Shown here: in pieces, positions 7,501 to 16,280 of the stretch
How positions within the stretch are numbered: the first letter of the stretch is position 1
Layout: each line of letters opens with the position of its first letter
From: an uncultured Prevotellaceae bacterium
GTDB taxonomy: Bacteria; Bacteroidota; Bacteroidia; Bacteroidales; Bacteroidaceae
Length of the DNA stretch: 64,000 bases
Reading direction: 5' to 3'
Assembly: GCA_946404865.1 (NCBI GenBank)
Contig: CAMJFC010000001.1
Coordinates: 1-64,000, forward strand
Made by a program: the position numbers and the translations under genes
The notes under the pieces: generated by a model
The model's database searches: none
Told to the model about the DNA's origin: nothing
What the model saw: the letters and a program-made list of their open reading frames with translations, nothing else

Positions 7501-10500
7501 CAGTCTGCCATCCCTCCTCGCTGGTTCACAAACTGAATCAATTGTGCAATGACCGGGTCGTGTCGCAAAGTGTCGATATGCCCGGTCATAATCATTTGTT
7601 TACGGGCGCGGGTCAGTGCCACATTCAGCTTGCGGTCTATCACCTTGCCGTCCTCCAACAGACTGTTGGCCGTGAGGAACGCCAGTTGGTAGATGTTCTG
7701 AACGGTGAAGGAGTAGATGATGACATCGCGCTGACTGCCTTGGTAGCGTTCCACCGTGTCGATGGAGATGTCGAGCAGGGGGGCTATCTCCAGTTTTTCT
7801 ATCTCACGCCTGATCATCGCAATCTGATTGCGATAGGGCACAATCACACCGACGGTCTTTGCCGTATCGAAAGCATCGCCATAAAAGCGATAGATGCGGC
7901 GGAGAACGTCGGCGACGATTTGTGCCTCGTGGATATTGGATTTGCCCGACAGTTTCCCGTCCTGACAGGGTTTGGAGGGGATGAACACCATGCGGCGGCG
8001 TTTGAGCAGGTCGTCGAGCTCATCCTCCGACGGCAGGTGATAGGGTAGTTCCATCTCCGTCTGGTGGGGCAGGGGAACGGGTTCCAATCGCTCTTGCTCG
8101 TAGAACATCTGGTTGGGGAAGGCGGCCACGTCGGGGTGCATACGTCCTTGTTTGCGCAGGATGCCGACGAACTGTCCGCGGCCCTCGCGCCGCTCGATGC
8201 GGATGAGACGTTCGAAGAGCGACTGCCGGCAATCGTCGAGGCAGATGCCGTGCAAAGAGGGCTCCGTCACCTTTGCCCACCGCTCGTTTTGTTGCACCAC
8301 AGCCGGCAACTGCTTGTAGTCGCCAATCAAGATAAAACGGTGGATACAGTCAGCGGCCTGTTCGGCCAGGAAAGCCTGACGCGTGTCGCGCTTGGCTGAG
8401 AGCAGTCCGATGATGTTGGGCTCGAGTATCTGACTGGCTTCGTCGATGACGGCCAGTGTGAACGATTTCAGTGAGAAGAGGAATTGGCGGCTGCACATCA
8501 TCGAGGTGGTGGAAACGACGACGCGGCATGTCTCCAACCGCCGTCTCACATCCGCGCGCGTCGGTGTTTGTGTGGCGATTTCCTCCATGAGGTAGGGCTG
8601 GTAGCGGCGGTCGCAACTGTAGCGTCTGCCGAGGCGGATAAAGTCGATGTTCGCATCGACGAGCATACCGCAGATCTCATCCACCGCCCTGTTGGTATAT
8701 GCCATGAGCAGAACAGAGGCGTTCTCGTCTGTCAGCTCCTCTTCGACGATGAAACGCAGGGCCATCGATGTCTTGCCGGTGCCGGGAGGACCCACCAGTA
8801 GATAGTAGTCGCTGGCTTGTTTGGCTTGCAGCAGCACTTCGTCGTAGTCGGGGTGGTAGCTGCGGGTGAGTTGCAAGGTGACGTCGTGGCGGGGCGCGCG
8901 CTGTCCCAACAAGAGTTGTCGCCGTGAGGGCGAGGCACAGGCAAACCGATAGAGACTGTTGATGCCGCTGTCCTGTGAACCTTTGTTGGACTCAATGGCA
9001 TAGAGCGGGCGCTCGTCCAATAACTGTTCGTTGTGCAACCCGTCGCGCAACAGTACGGTGACGCTGTCTGACCGCAGTTGAATGATGTTGCCGGTCAACA
9101 GGATGCTCTTTCTGATATCGGGTGTCTCGTCTGTGCGGTATCCATAGAGATAGACCTGGTCGCCCAAGCGGAAGTTGGGCAGGAAATCGTCGCCGTAGCG
9201 GGGGATGTCGAGCGTGATGGCATCGACGCCTTGATGTCCGCTCCGCTCTTTCTTGCTGATGCGCAGTCCCGTGAAGATATTGCCCGACTCCCGTTTCTCT
9301 TCTACCGGCATGTTCCACAGGTCGGCGTTGTTGAACGACCGTCCATCGGCGTTGCCCACCTTGCCCGTCATCTGCTCACGGAAGACGAAGGTCATCATCC
9401 TGCAGAAATAGTCACGCTCCAAGGGCGACAGCGCGTGAATCGTGTCGGTCATGGCCCGGTGTTCGGGGTAGATATATTGATGATAGAAGGGCTCTTGACT
9501 ATTGATGACGTTGAAGGTCTCGGGCTTGAAATAGGGCAGCGTCCACCCAAAACCATGTTGCGCGATGAGATACTCCGTGGCCACCACTTGGTTGCGGAAT
9601 TCGATAATCTCGCGGAACAACTGGTCGGTGTAGGTCAGATAGAGCAGTCCCTCGTTGGCTGGGAATTTGGAGTAGAGCAGATATTCGCTGGTCTGTTGCT
9701 TCCCTGTATTGAAATTATAACGAAGGACACCGTAATAGAGCAGCATTTGCACGAAATGGTCTTCTAACTGTTTCACTCCTCTCGGACCGAGCCTGTGATT
9801 TTCTATGAACCAGTTCTTGCCCGATTTCTGCTCTACCAAGAGTCGCATGTCGGTGGTCATCCAGTCGACACGTCCGCGCACGCCGAGCCGCTCGCACTCA
9901 AACGAGGGCTCGAGAATGGCTTTCTTGAGATCGAACTGCATCGACAGCACTTGTACCGCCTCGGCGATGTTCTGGGCTTGTTTCCAAGCGTCTTTGGCGA
10001 ACTGCACATCATCGAATCCGGGACAGACACAGAACTCGAGTGCTTGTTCTTGAAACGACTGCCTCAGTGAGTCGCGGTAATCGTACTTGGCGCCCTCGTT
10101 GTGGATGATATCGTCGAGTGCCTGTCCGGCATAATTACCCAGTAGGATGGCTTGCGACAGGGGCTTATCTCCCATCCGCTTCAGGGTGTACAACAATGGG
10201 TGATGACCGCACTTGATAAAACAGCTGGCGATAAGACTGATTTCGAGCAGATAGTCGGGCTCCACCACAATCAACCGCGGTTGGTAGGTGCGTATGCCGC
10301 CATTGTCAGTCACCTCGCTGTCCAGCAGGTTGAGCTGCATCCCCTCGTGGAAGATGCTCTTCAGGTAACCGTTCACGGCGGGTTGCCAGTCTACGGCGAT
10401 GGGGGCATCGTCGTCGCGGTCCACGTTGACCATGAGGTCGGTGCCGTTCCATTGGGTAATGATGCAGCGCAGGTAGGGTGCCTTGGCCTCTTGCTGCCGC

Positions 10501-10877
10501 GTGAAGGGCTTGTTGGTGGCGGGGATGCGGCCCGTGATGTTGGCGGGGATGGTGGTGTCGAACACCGCCGCGATGAACACGCAGAGCGCGCGCAGGTCGT
10601 ACATCAGGTCGTCGTGTGCGATGGGGGCCTGGTGGTTGGTGTGCCGTCGCATGGTCTGGATGGCGATGAGGTCGGGCGTTTGCACACGGTGGTGCCGGCA
10701 CAGGTATTCGACTTGCGAGAACAGGTTACCGAAAGCTTGTTGGCTGTCGCTTAACCCTTCGCGGCAGGTGAGCACCAGGGTGTCGTGGATCACGCGGTTC
10801 AGGTCTGGTGTCGAGTCGCTGTCGTGCACTATACCAATGATGTCGCTAACGCGGTTGAAGAGTTCTTGGGCGGTCAT
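7497..10877 (-). CDS. Dna2-like fusion of PD-(D/E)XK nuclease and SF1 helicase
   Basis: A 1126-residue protein. Residues 330-390 carry a Cas4/RecB-type nuclease core: the aspartate in RGRVDWM, the E-x-K of VEQKSGK and a downstream QL..HFVQM. Residues 690-1110 are a superfamily 1B helicase with Walker A GPPGTGKTS near 695, Walker B AVIDEASQ near 810, motif GDYKQLPAV, and the C-terminal VERYQGSQRD and NVALTRARKQ. The order resembles eukaryotic Dna2 and bacterial AAA_11/AAA_12 repair helicases. No defence genes flank it, so a housekeeping DNA repair role is more likely than a defence system. It ends convergent with the gene at 6868. Confidence 0.85.
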   Translation of the reverse strand: MTAQELFNRVSDIIGIVHDSDSTPDLNRVIHDTLVLTCREGLSDSQQAFGNLFSQVEYLCRHHRVQTPDLIAIQTMRRHTNHQAPIAHDDLMYDLRALCVFIAAVFDTTIPANITGRIPATNKPFTRQQEAKAPYLRCIITQWNGTDLMVNVDRDDDAPIAVDWQPAVNGYLKSIFHEGMQLNLLDSEVTDNGGIRTYQPRLIVVEPDYLLEISLIASCFIKCGHHPLLYTLKRMGDKPLSQAILLGNYAGQALDDIIHNEGAKYDYRDSLRQSFQEQALEFCVCPGFDDVQFAKDAWKQAQNIAEAVQVLSMQFDLKKAILEPSFECERLGVRGRVDWMTTDMRLLVEQKSGKNWFIENHRLGPRGVKQLEDHFVQMLLYYGVLRYNFNTGKQQTSEYLLYSKFPANEGLLYLTYTDQLFREIIEFRNQVVATEYLIAQHGFGWTLPYFKPETFNVINSQEPFYHQYIYPEHRAMTDTIHALSPLERDYFCRMMTFVFREQMTGKVGNADGRSFNNADLWNMPVEEKRESGNIFTGLRISKKERSGHQGVDAITLDIPRYGDDFLPNFRLGDQVYLYGYRTDETPDIRKSILLTGNIIQLRSDSVTVLLRDGLHNEQLLDERPLYAIESNKGSQDSGINSLYRFACASPSRRQLLLGQRAPRHDVTLQLTRSYHPDYDEVLLQAKQASDYYLLVGPPGTGKTSMALRFIVEEELTDENASVLLMAYTNRAVDEICGMLVDANIDFIRLGRRYSCDRRYQPYLMEEIATQTPTRADVRRRLETCRVVVSTTSMMCSRQFLFSLKSFTLAVIDEASQILEPNIIGLLSAKRDTRQAFLAEQAADCIHRFILIGDYKQLPAVVQQNERWAKVTEPSLHGICLDDCRQSLFERLIRIERREGRGQFVGILRKQGRMHPDVAAFPNQMFYEQERLEPVPLPHQTEMELPYHLPSEDELDDLLKRRRMVFIPSKPCQDGKLSGKSNIHEAQIVADVLRRIYRFYGDAFDTAKTVGVIVPYRNQIAMIRREIEKLEIAPLLDISIDTVERYQGSQRDVIIYSFTVQNIYQLAFLTANSLLEDGKVIDRKLNVALTRARKQMIMTGHIDTLRHDPVIAQLIQFVNQRGGMADC

Positions 10878-10884
10878 TAAAGGT

Positions 10885-11034
10885 TTAGGGTTGAGGGTTT
10901 AGGGCTTAGAATTGAAGGTTTAGGGTCGGTCATCACACGCCACCATCCCAAGGGCGTCAGCCAGTTCCCCTCCCATGTAGGGGAGGGGTAGGGGTGGGGT
11001 CAGTAATTCGTGTGTTAAGAATTCGTGTGTTAAG
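10885..11034. repeat. TTTAGGG units, CCCCTCCC palindrome and 15-bp tandem repeat
   Basis: Three elements fill the 230-bp gap: GGTTTAGGG-type heptamers (10888-10924), a CCCCTCCC/GGGGAGGGG palindrome with a GGGGTGGGGTC tail (about 10965-11003), and two perfect copies of AATTCGTGTGTTAAG at 11005-11019 and 11020-11034. No coding capacity is seen. Confidence 0.75.
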
Positions 11035-11039
11035 AATAT

Positions 11040-11066
11040 GAGAGGTGTCGCAGTGCGGCACCTCTC
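11040..11066 (-). terminator. GAGAGGTG hairpin after the first beta-barrel gene
   Basis: The arms GAGAGGTGTCGCA and TGCGGCACCTCTC pair with one mismatch. The T-tract on the minus-strand side is weak (ATATTCTT). The same hairpin follows the neighbouring paralogue. Confidence 0.65.
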
Positions 11067-11109
11067 AATATTGATACTACTTCATCAGCCTGCTTGGCTG
11101 TTCGAAGAA

Positions 11110-11670
11110 TTACAGGTCGAAGCGATAACCTACGGTAAACTGAATGACAGAGTTCTTCTGGTCGTCCATCAATTTGTTGCCGCTGACGCTGGTGAGGCCG
11201 AAGTTGTAACGGGCATCGAACACGATGTTCTGATACTCGTAGGAAACACCGATGGGCAAAGAGAAGTCGAAGTTCTTGTCGTAAACATCTGACACATCCT
11301 TGCCGTCAACCTTGGCACTTGCCATGAATCCCAACTGAATACCACCGTTGATGGAGAATCCGGGAGCCACATAAATCTTGGCACGGAGGGGGATGTTAAC
11401 ATAGTCGAGGTTGAGGTTGTCGCCATGGTCATAAGAGTAACCCTGCATGGAATAGTTCACACCACCGGCAAGGCCCAACATGCTGTTGACTTGATATTCC
11501 AACTCAGCACCAGCCAAAAGGCCGGCTTTCAAACCCGTGTCATCGGTTTTGGTGATTGTACCCAAAGACAGACCAACTTGAGGCTGCAAAGTGAGTCCAC
11601 CTACTGCGTGTTGTGCGCTGGCGGTCATGCATGCCAGCATCATCATGGTAGCCAAAAATAATTTTTTCAT
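11110..11670 (-). CDS. Outer-membrane beta-barrel protein, copy 1
   Basis: A 186-residue protein with signal peptide MKKLFLATMMMLACMTASA and alternating strands typical of the porin-like OMP_b-brl families, ending in YRFDL with the terminal aromatic/leucine signal for BAM insertion. It is a paralogue of the next upstream gene: the first 33 residues are nearly identical and the segments LNLDYVNIPLRAKIYVAPGFS and YRFDL are shared. The two genes, their promoters and terminators form a tandem duplication. The transported or bound ligand is unknown. Confidence 0.85.
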   Translation of the reverse strand: MKKLFLATMMMLACMTASAQHAVGGLTLQPQVGLSLGTITKTDDTGLKAGLLAGAELEYQVNSMLGLAGGVNYSMQGYSYDHGDNLNLDYVNIPLRAKIYVAPGFSINGGIQLGFMASAKVDGKDVSDVYDKNFDFSLPIGVSYEYQNIVFDARYNFGLTSVSGNKLMDDQKNSVIQFTVGYRFDL

Positions 11671-11709
11671 TTTCTTTTCTTTTTTTTAGTGAATATTAAG
11701 TTCTCGCTG

Positions 11710-11717
11710 CAAAGATA
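11710..11717 (-). promoter_or_regulatory. -7 box TATCTTTG of beta-barrel copy 1
   Basis: An exact TAnnTTTG match on the minus strand, 40 bp before the ATG. The surrounding sequence is duplicated upstream of copy 2. Confidence 0.75.
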
Positions 11718-11767
11718 ATACTTTTTGCAGAATAGAAAAACTTTTTCTACTTTTTTTTGAGCACGAT

Positions 11768-11857
11768 TTATCGAATCATCACTTTTTGACCGCTAATCAC
11801 ATAGATTCCTTTCAGTCCGTTGAGGTTCTTGGCCTGCTTGCGCACCTGTTTGCCTAT
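11768..11857 (-). pseudogene. Orphan C-terminal sorting-tail fragment
   Basis: On the minus strand about 29 codons, including LNGLKGIYVISGQKVMIR and a TAA, encode the end of a type IX secretion C-terminal tail with no gene in front of it. It closely matches the tail remnant at 12600-12664. It is best read as the 3' end of an upstream gene carried along when the beta-barrel unit was duplicated. Confidence 0.75.
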
Positions 11858-11883
11858 GAGAGGTGTCGCAGGCGGCACCTCTC
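11858..11883 (-). terminator. GAGAGGTG hairpin after beta-barrel copy 2
   Basis: Stem GAGAGGTG(T)CGC with GCGGCACCTCTC, a near copy of the hairpin at 11040-11066. It directly abuts the orphan sorting-tail fragment, marking the duplication junction. Confidence 0.65.
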
Positions 11884-11928
11884 AATATCGATACTACTTC
11901 ATGGCAGTCTGTCTGGCTGTTTGAAGCA

Positions 11929-12513
11929 TTACAGGTCGAAACGATAACCTACGGTCAGCATGATGACGGAGTTCTTGCTATCGCTGACATCATCGAATCC
12001 GTTTTTGATGGCTTTGTCTTTATCAGCGATTTTGGTCAGACCGAGATTGTAGCGTGCATCGATGACCACATTCGAGATTTCGTAAGATGCACCGAGGGGG
12101 ATAGAGAAATCAACACTCTTGCTATAGTCTTTTAAGTCAATATCGCCAAATTTTGCTCTTGTCAGGATTCCTAACTGCACACCTGCGTTGAAAGAGAACC
12201 CCGGAGCCACATACACTTTGGCGCGGATGGGGATGTTGAGATAGTCCAGATTCATGTTGTCATCCTCATCCTCAATGGCTGTGCCTTGCATGGCATAGTT
12301 CAAACCAGCGGCAATGCCCAACATGTCGGTGGCTTGGTATTCCAACTCGGCACCGGCCACAAGACCCACTTTCATCTTGGCGTCATCGAATTTGGTCGCG
12401 GTTGAAATGGTCATACCTACCTGAGGCTGCAAAGTGAGTCCACCCACAGCGTGTTGTGCGCTGGCGGTCATGCCTGCCAGCAGCATCATGGTTGCTAAAA
12501 ATAATTTTTTCAT
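11929..12513 (-). CDS. Outer-membrane beta-barrel protein, copy 2
   Basis: A 194-residue paralogue of the protein at 11110-11670, with signal peptide MKKLFLATMMLLAGMTASA, the shared NLDYLNIPIRAKVYVAPGFS segment and the terminal YRFDL. It carries about eight more residues, in acidic or charged insertions (IEDEDDN and a longer loop before SDSKNSV), so divergence is concentrated in predicted surface loops. This fits selection on exposed loops, but the ligand is unknown. Confidence 0.85.
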   Translation of the reverse strand: MKKLFLATMMLLAGMTASAQHAVGGLTLQPQVGMTISTATKFDDAKMKVGLVAGAELEYQATDMLGIAAGLNYAMQGTAIEDEDDNMNLDYLNIPIRAKVYVAPGFSFNAGVQLGILTRAKFGDIDLKDYSKSVDFSIPLGASYEISNVVIDARYNLGLTKIADKDKAIKNGFDDVSDSKNSVIMLTVGYRFDL

Positions 12514-12548
12514 TTTCTTTTCTTTTAGTGAATATTAAATCCTCGCTG

Positions 12549-12556
12549 TAAAGATA
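12549..12556 (-). promoter_or_regulatory. -7-like box TATCTTTA of beta-barrel copy 2
   Basis: It is the homologue of the copy 1 box with the final G changed to A, 36 bp before the ATG. The change could lower expression of this copy. Confidence 0.6.
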
Positions 12557-12599
12557 ATACTTTTTGCAGGATAGAATTTTTCTATTTTTTTGACACGAA

Positions 12600-13200
12600 C
12601 TATCGAATCATCACTTTTTGACCGTTAATCACATAGATTCCTTTCAGTCCGTCGAAGTTCTTGGCCATAGATGGTGCCGTCGTCGCACGTCACGATTTCC
12701 ACGCCGCCAGCCTGACTGCCAGTCATAAGGTCGCCGTAACTCACATAATAATTTGTGCCGCTACGCTCATAGAGCGTGGCTTTGCCTTCTGCGGGGTGGT
12801 AGATGGCACCGAAGTCGCTCAGTACCTCGCCCTCGCCAGCTCGCCGTGGTGCCTGTGCCCGCACTTGTTCCTTGGTTTGTATTTGAGTTGTAGTCTGGCG
12901 TGGCACGAAACCTTTCATGGCCAGAGGCGTGCCTGCTTTCCGCACGGTTGATTCCTGTGCAGGGCGGTGTTTTTTCATTTGTCCTTTGCCTTTGGCGTCG
13001 GCTTTGCCTTGCATGGTGGTTCCCTGTGCTTGGGCAGCCTGCATCTTGGTAAGACCTCCCGCCTTGACGGCTTTTTGGTTAGGCCGTTGCACGGCGATGA
13101 CCCGGCCTGCCGTGGCTTTTCGGGCTGGCGTCTGTGCTTGTGTGGGGATGGCGCAGAACAGTGCGACCATCATCCCGAGAAGAGTAATTTTTTTACACAT
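12600..13200 (-). pseudogene. Decayed secreted protein with out-of-frame sorting tail
   Basis: From ATG 13198-13200 the frame encodes a signal peptide (MCKKITLLGMMVALFCAIPTQAQ), a basic low-complexity stretch rich in Lys, Gln, Ala and Arg, and a segment ending CDDGTIYGQE, then runs out at 12625. In another frame the same DNA continues as AKNFDGLKGIYVINGQKVMIR and stops at 12600-12602, a type IX sorting tail. The two parts are joined out of frame, pointing to an internal deletion in a once larger surface protein. An active 191-residue product is possible but would lack its sorting signal. Confidence 0.7.
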
Positions 13201-13229
13201 ACGTAACAATTTTAGTAATAACACACCGA

Positions 13230-13237
13230 CAAAAGTA
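13230..13237 (-). promoter_or_regulatory. -7 box TACTTTTG of the decayed gene
   Basis: An exact TAnnTTTG match on the minus strand about 30 bp before the ATG at 13200. The promoter appears intact although the gene is not. Confidence 0.6.
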
Positions 13238-13384
13238 GTCATTTATAACGAAACGGACAAATTATCTTTCGTTTTTTTCAATGAAGGAGCGTTGTATATT
13301 GGACGTTGAACGTTAAAGATGGAACAGACTCTAAAAAAACTGGTCATTTGTTTTCAAAAATTTTGGTGTGTCAGCAGAAAGTGT

Positions 13385-13392
13385 TACCTTTG
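13385..13392 (+). promoter_or_regulatory. -7 box TACCTTTG of clpS, nearly leaderless
   Basis: An exact TAnnTTTG match whose last G is only 8 nt before the clpS ATG. Transcription should start about 1-5 nt before the start codon, leaving no room for a ribosome-binding site. Confidence 0.7.
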
Positions 13393-13400
13393 TTGTCGCT

Positions 13401-13709
13401 ATGGCAAAAGAACAGTCATCTGTAAGGGAGCGGCAGCGCACCAACCTGCGTGAACCACGCCGCTATAAAGTCATCATCTACAACGATGATTTCACCACGA
13501 TGGAATTTGTGGTGAAGGTGCTTAAACTCGTCTTTTTCAAAAAGGCTGAAGAAGCAGAAGCCCTCATGCTGAAAGTGCACCATGTGGGACAGGCTGTGGT
13601 GGGCGTGTATAGCTATGATGTGGCCGTGTCGAAAGTGCAGCGCGCCACACAGATGGCACGCGAAGAGGGCTATCCCCTCCGCCTGGAATGTTTGCCAGAG
13701 GGAGGTTAA
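13401..13709 (+). CDS. clpS: ATP-dependent Clp protease adaptor ClpS
   Basis: A 102-residue adaptor that hands N-degron substrates to ClpA(P). The start at MAKEQSSVRERQ follows the promoter; the longer frame would include the promoter itself. Hallmarks are YKVIIYNDDFTTMEFVV, where the NDD contacts the substrate N-terminus, and LMLKVHHVGQAVVGVYSYDVA for the hydrophobic pocket. clpA and aat follow on the same strand. Confidence 0.93.
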   Translation: MAKEQSSVRERQRTNLREPRRYKVIIYNDDFTTMEFVVKVLKLVFFKKAEEAEALMLKVHHVGQAVVGVYSYDVAVSKVQRATQMAREEGYPLRLECLPEGG

Positions 13710-13740
13710 GCCCCCGAACCCCATTCCGACGGCCGTTGCC

Positions 13741-13810
13741 CCCCATTCCGTAGGGCGGGTCTCTGTCCGTCAGCCAATCCGTGGGGGCTGGTCTCTGTGC
13801 CTGCCCGCCA
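13741..13810. repeat. Degenerate GTAGGGGCGGG-family elements
   Basis: Two diverged units (CCGTAGGGCGGGTCTCTG and CCGTGGGGGCTGGTCTCTG followed by CCTGCCCGCC) match the family seen better preserved at 20.0 kb. Confidence 0.7.
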
Positions 13811-13812
13811 AA

Positions 13813-13905
13813 CATCTATCTCCCTTTATCTCCTTCCATCTCCATCTATCTCCATTTATCTCCATCTATCTCCATCTATCTCCATCTATCTCCATTTATC
13901 TCCAT
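13813..13905. repeat. TCTATCTCCA decamer microsatellite
   Basis: About nine 10-nt units of the type TCTATCTCCA or TTTATCTCCA run up to the clpA leader. There is no G on the plus strand. Confidence 0.9.
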
Positions 13906-13919
13906 TAAAGTAATTGTAA

Positions 13920-16280
13920 ATGAGCGAACAGTTAAAAAATAGCGTTTTTGTTGACCGGGCCTTCAAGGAAGCCGTGATGATTCATGAGCGTTACCGCCAT
14001 GAGTTTATGATGGTAGAACACTTGTTGTTGGCCCTCTGTCGGCAGGACAAATTCAAAATGGCGTATGCGATGTGCGGCGGTGACTGCGATGAGTTGACTG
14101 CCGCCCTCGAGCAGTTTCTCGAAGAGCAGGAACGGGTGCCCGACGATGTGGAATTGTCTTTCTCCACTTCGAAACAGTTGACCTTCGTGCTCAACTGCGC
14201 CTATGACACGGTGCGTTTTTCGTCGGCTCCGTCGATGGACGTGCCGCATCTCGTGGCGGGTATCTTGCGCTTAGACGACAGCAATGCCGCCTATTTCCTC
14301 CGCCGGGGTATGATGGGGAACGACACCGACCTGCTCAATGCCATGGTGTCGGAATATGGGGTACAGCAGACTTTGTCGTCTGGCTCAAATGATGAGGGCG
14401 AGGGCGGTGATGGCGAAGAAGATGACATCTTCGGTTCGTTCGACGACGAGGAGCAGACCGATGACAGTCAGCCCTGGCGCCAACTCGTGGTGCGCCTGAA
14501 TGATACCATTGCGCAGCACAACCCTCTCATCGGACGGGAAGCCGAGTTGGAACGTACCATTCAGGTGCTCTGCCGCAAAGAAAAGAACAACCCCCTGCAT
14601 GTGGGTGAGTCGGGTGTGGGTAAGACCGCGCTCGTCTATGGACTGGCGGCACGCATTGAGGCTGGTGAGGTGCCCGACCGCTTGAAAGGCAGCAGTATCT
14701 ATCAGATTGACCTCGGTACTCTGCTGGCCGGCACGCAGTTCCGCGGCGACTTCGAGAAACGGCTGAAGATGGTGATGGAGGGCATTAGTCAGGAGGAGGC
14801 GCCCGTGGTCTATATCGATGAGATACACAGCCTGGTGGGCGCTGGGCAGACCGGCGAAGGGTCGATGGATGCCTCGAACATGCTCAAACCCTATCTCGAA
14901 GCGGGGAAAATCCGTTTCATCGGCAGTACCACCTACGATGAGTATAAACGATACTTCTCGCGCAGCAAAGGGATGGTGCGTCGGTTCCAACAAATCGACA
15001 TCGACGAGCCTTCGGTCGAGGAAACCGTGAAAATCATCGAGGGACTGAAAGCGGGCTACGAGGCGTTCCATCATGTGACGTACGATGAGGGGGTTATCCC
15101 CTTTGCCGTCGAGGCCAGCGCAAAACATATCAATGACCGTTTCCTGCCCGACAAGGCCATCGACCTGATTGATGAGGCCGGTGCCTACCGTGAGATTCAT
15201 CCGTTAGAAAAAGGACCTCAGACCGTTGACCGGCAACTCATCTCCGACATCCTGGCCAAGATTTGCAAGGTGGATGCCATGGCGATGAAAGAAGATGACA
15301 CGGCGGTGCTTGAGACCTTACGCGAGCGCATCACAGCGCAGATTTACGGTCAGGACGAGGCTGTGAAGCAGGTGGTCGAGGCGGTGCAGATGTCGAAGGC
15401 TGGACTGCTCGACGACAACAAACCACTGGCGTCGTTGCTCTTCGTCGGTCCGACGGGCGTGGGCAAGACCGAAGTGGCGCGCGTCCTGGCACGGGAGATG
15501 GGCGTGGAACTGGTGCGCTTCGACATGAGCGAATACACCGAGAAACACACCGTGGCCAAACTCATCGGTTCGCCGGCGGGATACGTGGGTTATGAGGATG
15601 GCGGACTGCTCACGGATGCCATCCGCAAGACTCCCAACTGTGTGCTCCTCTTAGACGAGATAGAGAAGGCGCACCAGGACATCTATAATATCCTCCTGCA
15701 AGTGATGGACTATGCGAAACTGACCGACAACAAAGGACAGAAGGCTGACTTCCGCAACGTGGTGCTCATCATGACCTCAAATGCGGGGGCGCAATACGCT
15801 TCGCAAGCCTCCATCGGTTTCGGAGGCAATGTGTCGAGGGGCGAGGCGATGCTCAGACAGGTGAAGAAGACGTTCAAGCCCGAGTTTCTCAACCGGCTCT
15901 CCGGACAGGTGGTCTTCCACGATATGGACCGTACCATGGCCACGATGATTCTCGACAAGAAACTGCGCGAGTTGCAGGCGAAACTCACGGCGAAGGACGT
16001 AGTGATGACACTCACGCCCGAGGCGCACGAATACTTGCTCAACGAGGGTTTCACGCGCGAATATGGCGCACGAGAGATGGACCGCGTCATCGCCCAGCGT
16101 CTCAAGCCGCTGCTCATGCGCGAGATTCTCTTCGGCTCACTCAAAAACGGAGGAGAGGTGTCTGTGAACTTAAGCCCCCTCTCCGACTCTCCCCGAGGGG
16201 AGAGTGTAGTTACTCTACAATTATCGTCTTCACCATTAGAAGGAAACGGCGAGGGGACAATTTCCCCCTCGGGGGATTAA
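13920..16280 (+). CDS. clpA: ATP-dependent Clp protease ATPase subunit ClpA
   Basis: A 786-residue double-AAA unfoldase that feeds ClpP. It has an N-terminal Clp-N domain (residues 1-150) that docks ClpS, an acidic linker, D1 with GESGVGKT near residue 228 and VVYIDEIHS, and D2 with GPTGVGKTE near residue 518 and LLLDEIEKAH. The ClpP-docking IGF tripeptide is present in QASIGFGG near residue 632. Native homology ends near LKNGGEVSVNL. The last 35 or so residues, rich in Ser, Pro and Gly, are encoded by a palindromic intergenic repeat and are probably acquired. No clpP lies nearby. Confidence 0.93.
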   Translation: MSEQLKNSVFVDRAFKEAVMIHERYRHEFMMVEHLLLALCRQDKFKMAYAMCGGDCDELTAALEQFLEEQERVPDDVELSFSTSKQLTFVLNCAYDTVRFSSAPSMDVPHLVAGILRLDDSNAAYFLRRGMMGNDTDLLNAMVSEYGVQQTLSSGSNDEGEGGDGEEDDIFGSFDDEEQTDDSQPWRQLVVRLNDTIAQHNPLIGREAELERTIQVLCRKEKNNPLHVGESGVGKTALVYGLAARIEAGEVPDRLKGSSIYQIDLGTLLAGTQFRGDFEKRLKMVMEGISQEEAPVVYIDEIHSLVGAGQTGEGSMDASNMLKPYLEAGKIRFIGSTTYDEYKRYFSRSKGMVRRFQQIDIDEPSVEETVKIIEGLKAGYEAFHHVTYDEGVIPFAVEASAKHINDRFLPDKAIDLIDEAGAYREIHPLEKGPQTVDRQLISDILAKICKVDAMAMKEDDTAVLETLRERITAQIYGQDEAVKQVVEAVQMSKAGLLDDNKPLASLLFVGPTGVGKTEVARVLAREMGVELVRFDMSEYTEKHTVAKLIGSPAGYVGYEDGGLLTDAIRKTPNCVLLLDEIEKAHQDIYNILLQVMDYAKLTDNKGQKADFRNVVLIMTSNAGAQYASQASIGFGGNVSRGEAMLRQVKKTFKPEFLNRLSGQVVFHDMDRTMATMILDKKLRELQAKLTAKDVVMTLTPEAHEYLLNEGFTREYGAREMDRVIAQRLKPLLMREILFGSLKNGGEVSVNLSPLSDSPRGESVVTLQLSSSPLEGNGEGTISPSGD

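Noticed and set aside
7497..10877. Helicase-nuclease as a defence-island core
   Set aside because: No methylase, NTPase, toxin or mobile-element genes are near; flanks are housekeeping or membrane genes.
12600..12700. Programmed ribosomal frameshift in the decayed gene
   Set aside because: No slippery heptamer or downstream structure is seen, and the orphan copy of the tail shows it is inherited as a fragment.
13813..13905. Possible CRISPR-like direct repeats
   Set aside because: Units are 10 nt with no spacers; no cas genes in the window. The same applies to all heptamer arrays.
13582..13908. Open frame ending in a Ser/Phe/Ile/His repeat
   Set aside because: It overlaps clpS out of frame and continues through the TCTATCTCCA microsatellite.
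14385..15200. A 271-codon minus-strand open frame
   Set aside because: Antisense to clpA D1, without any domain signal.
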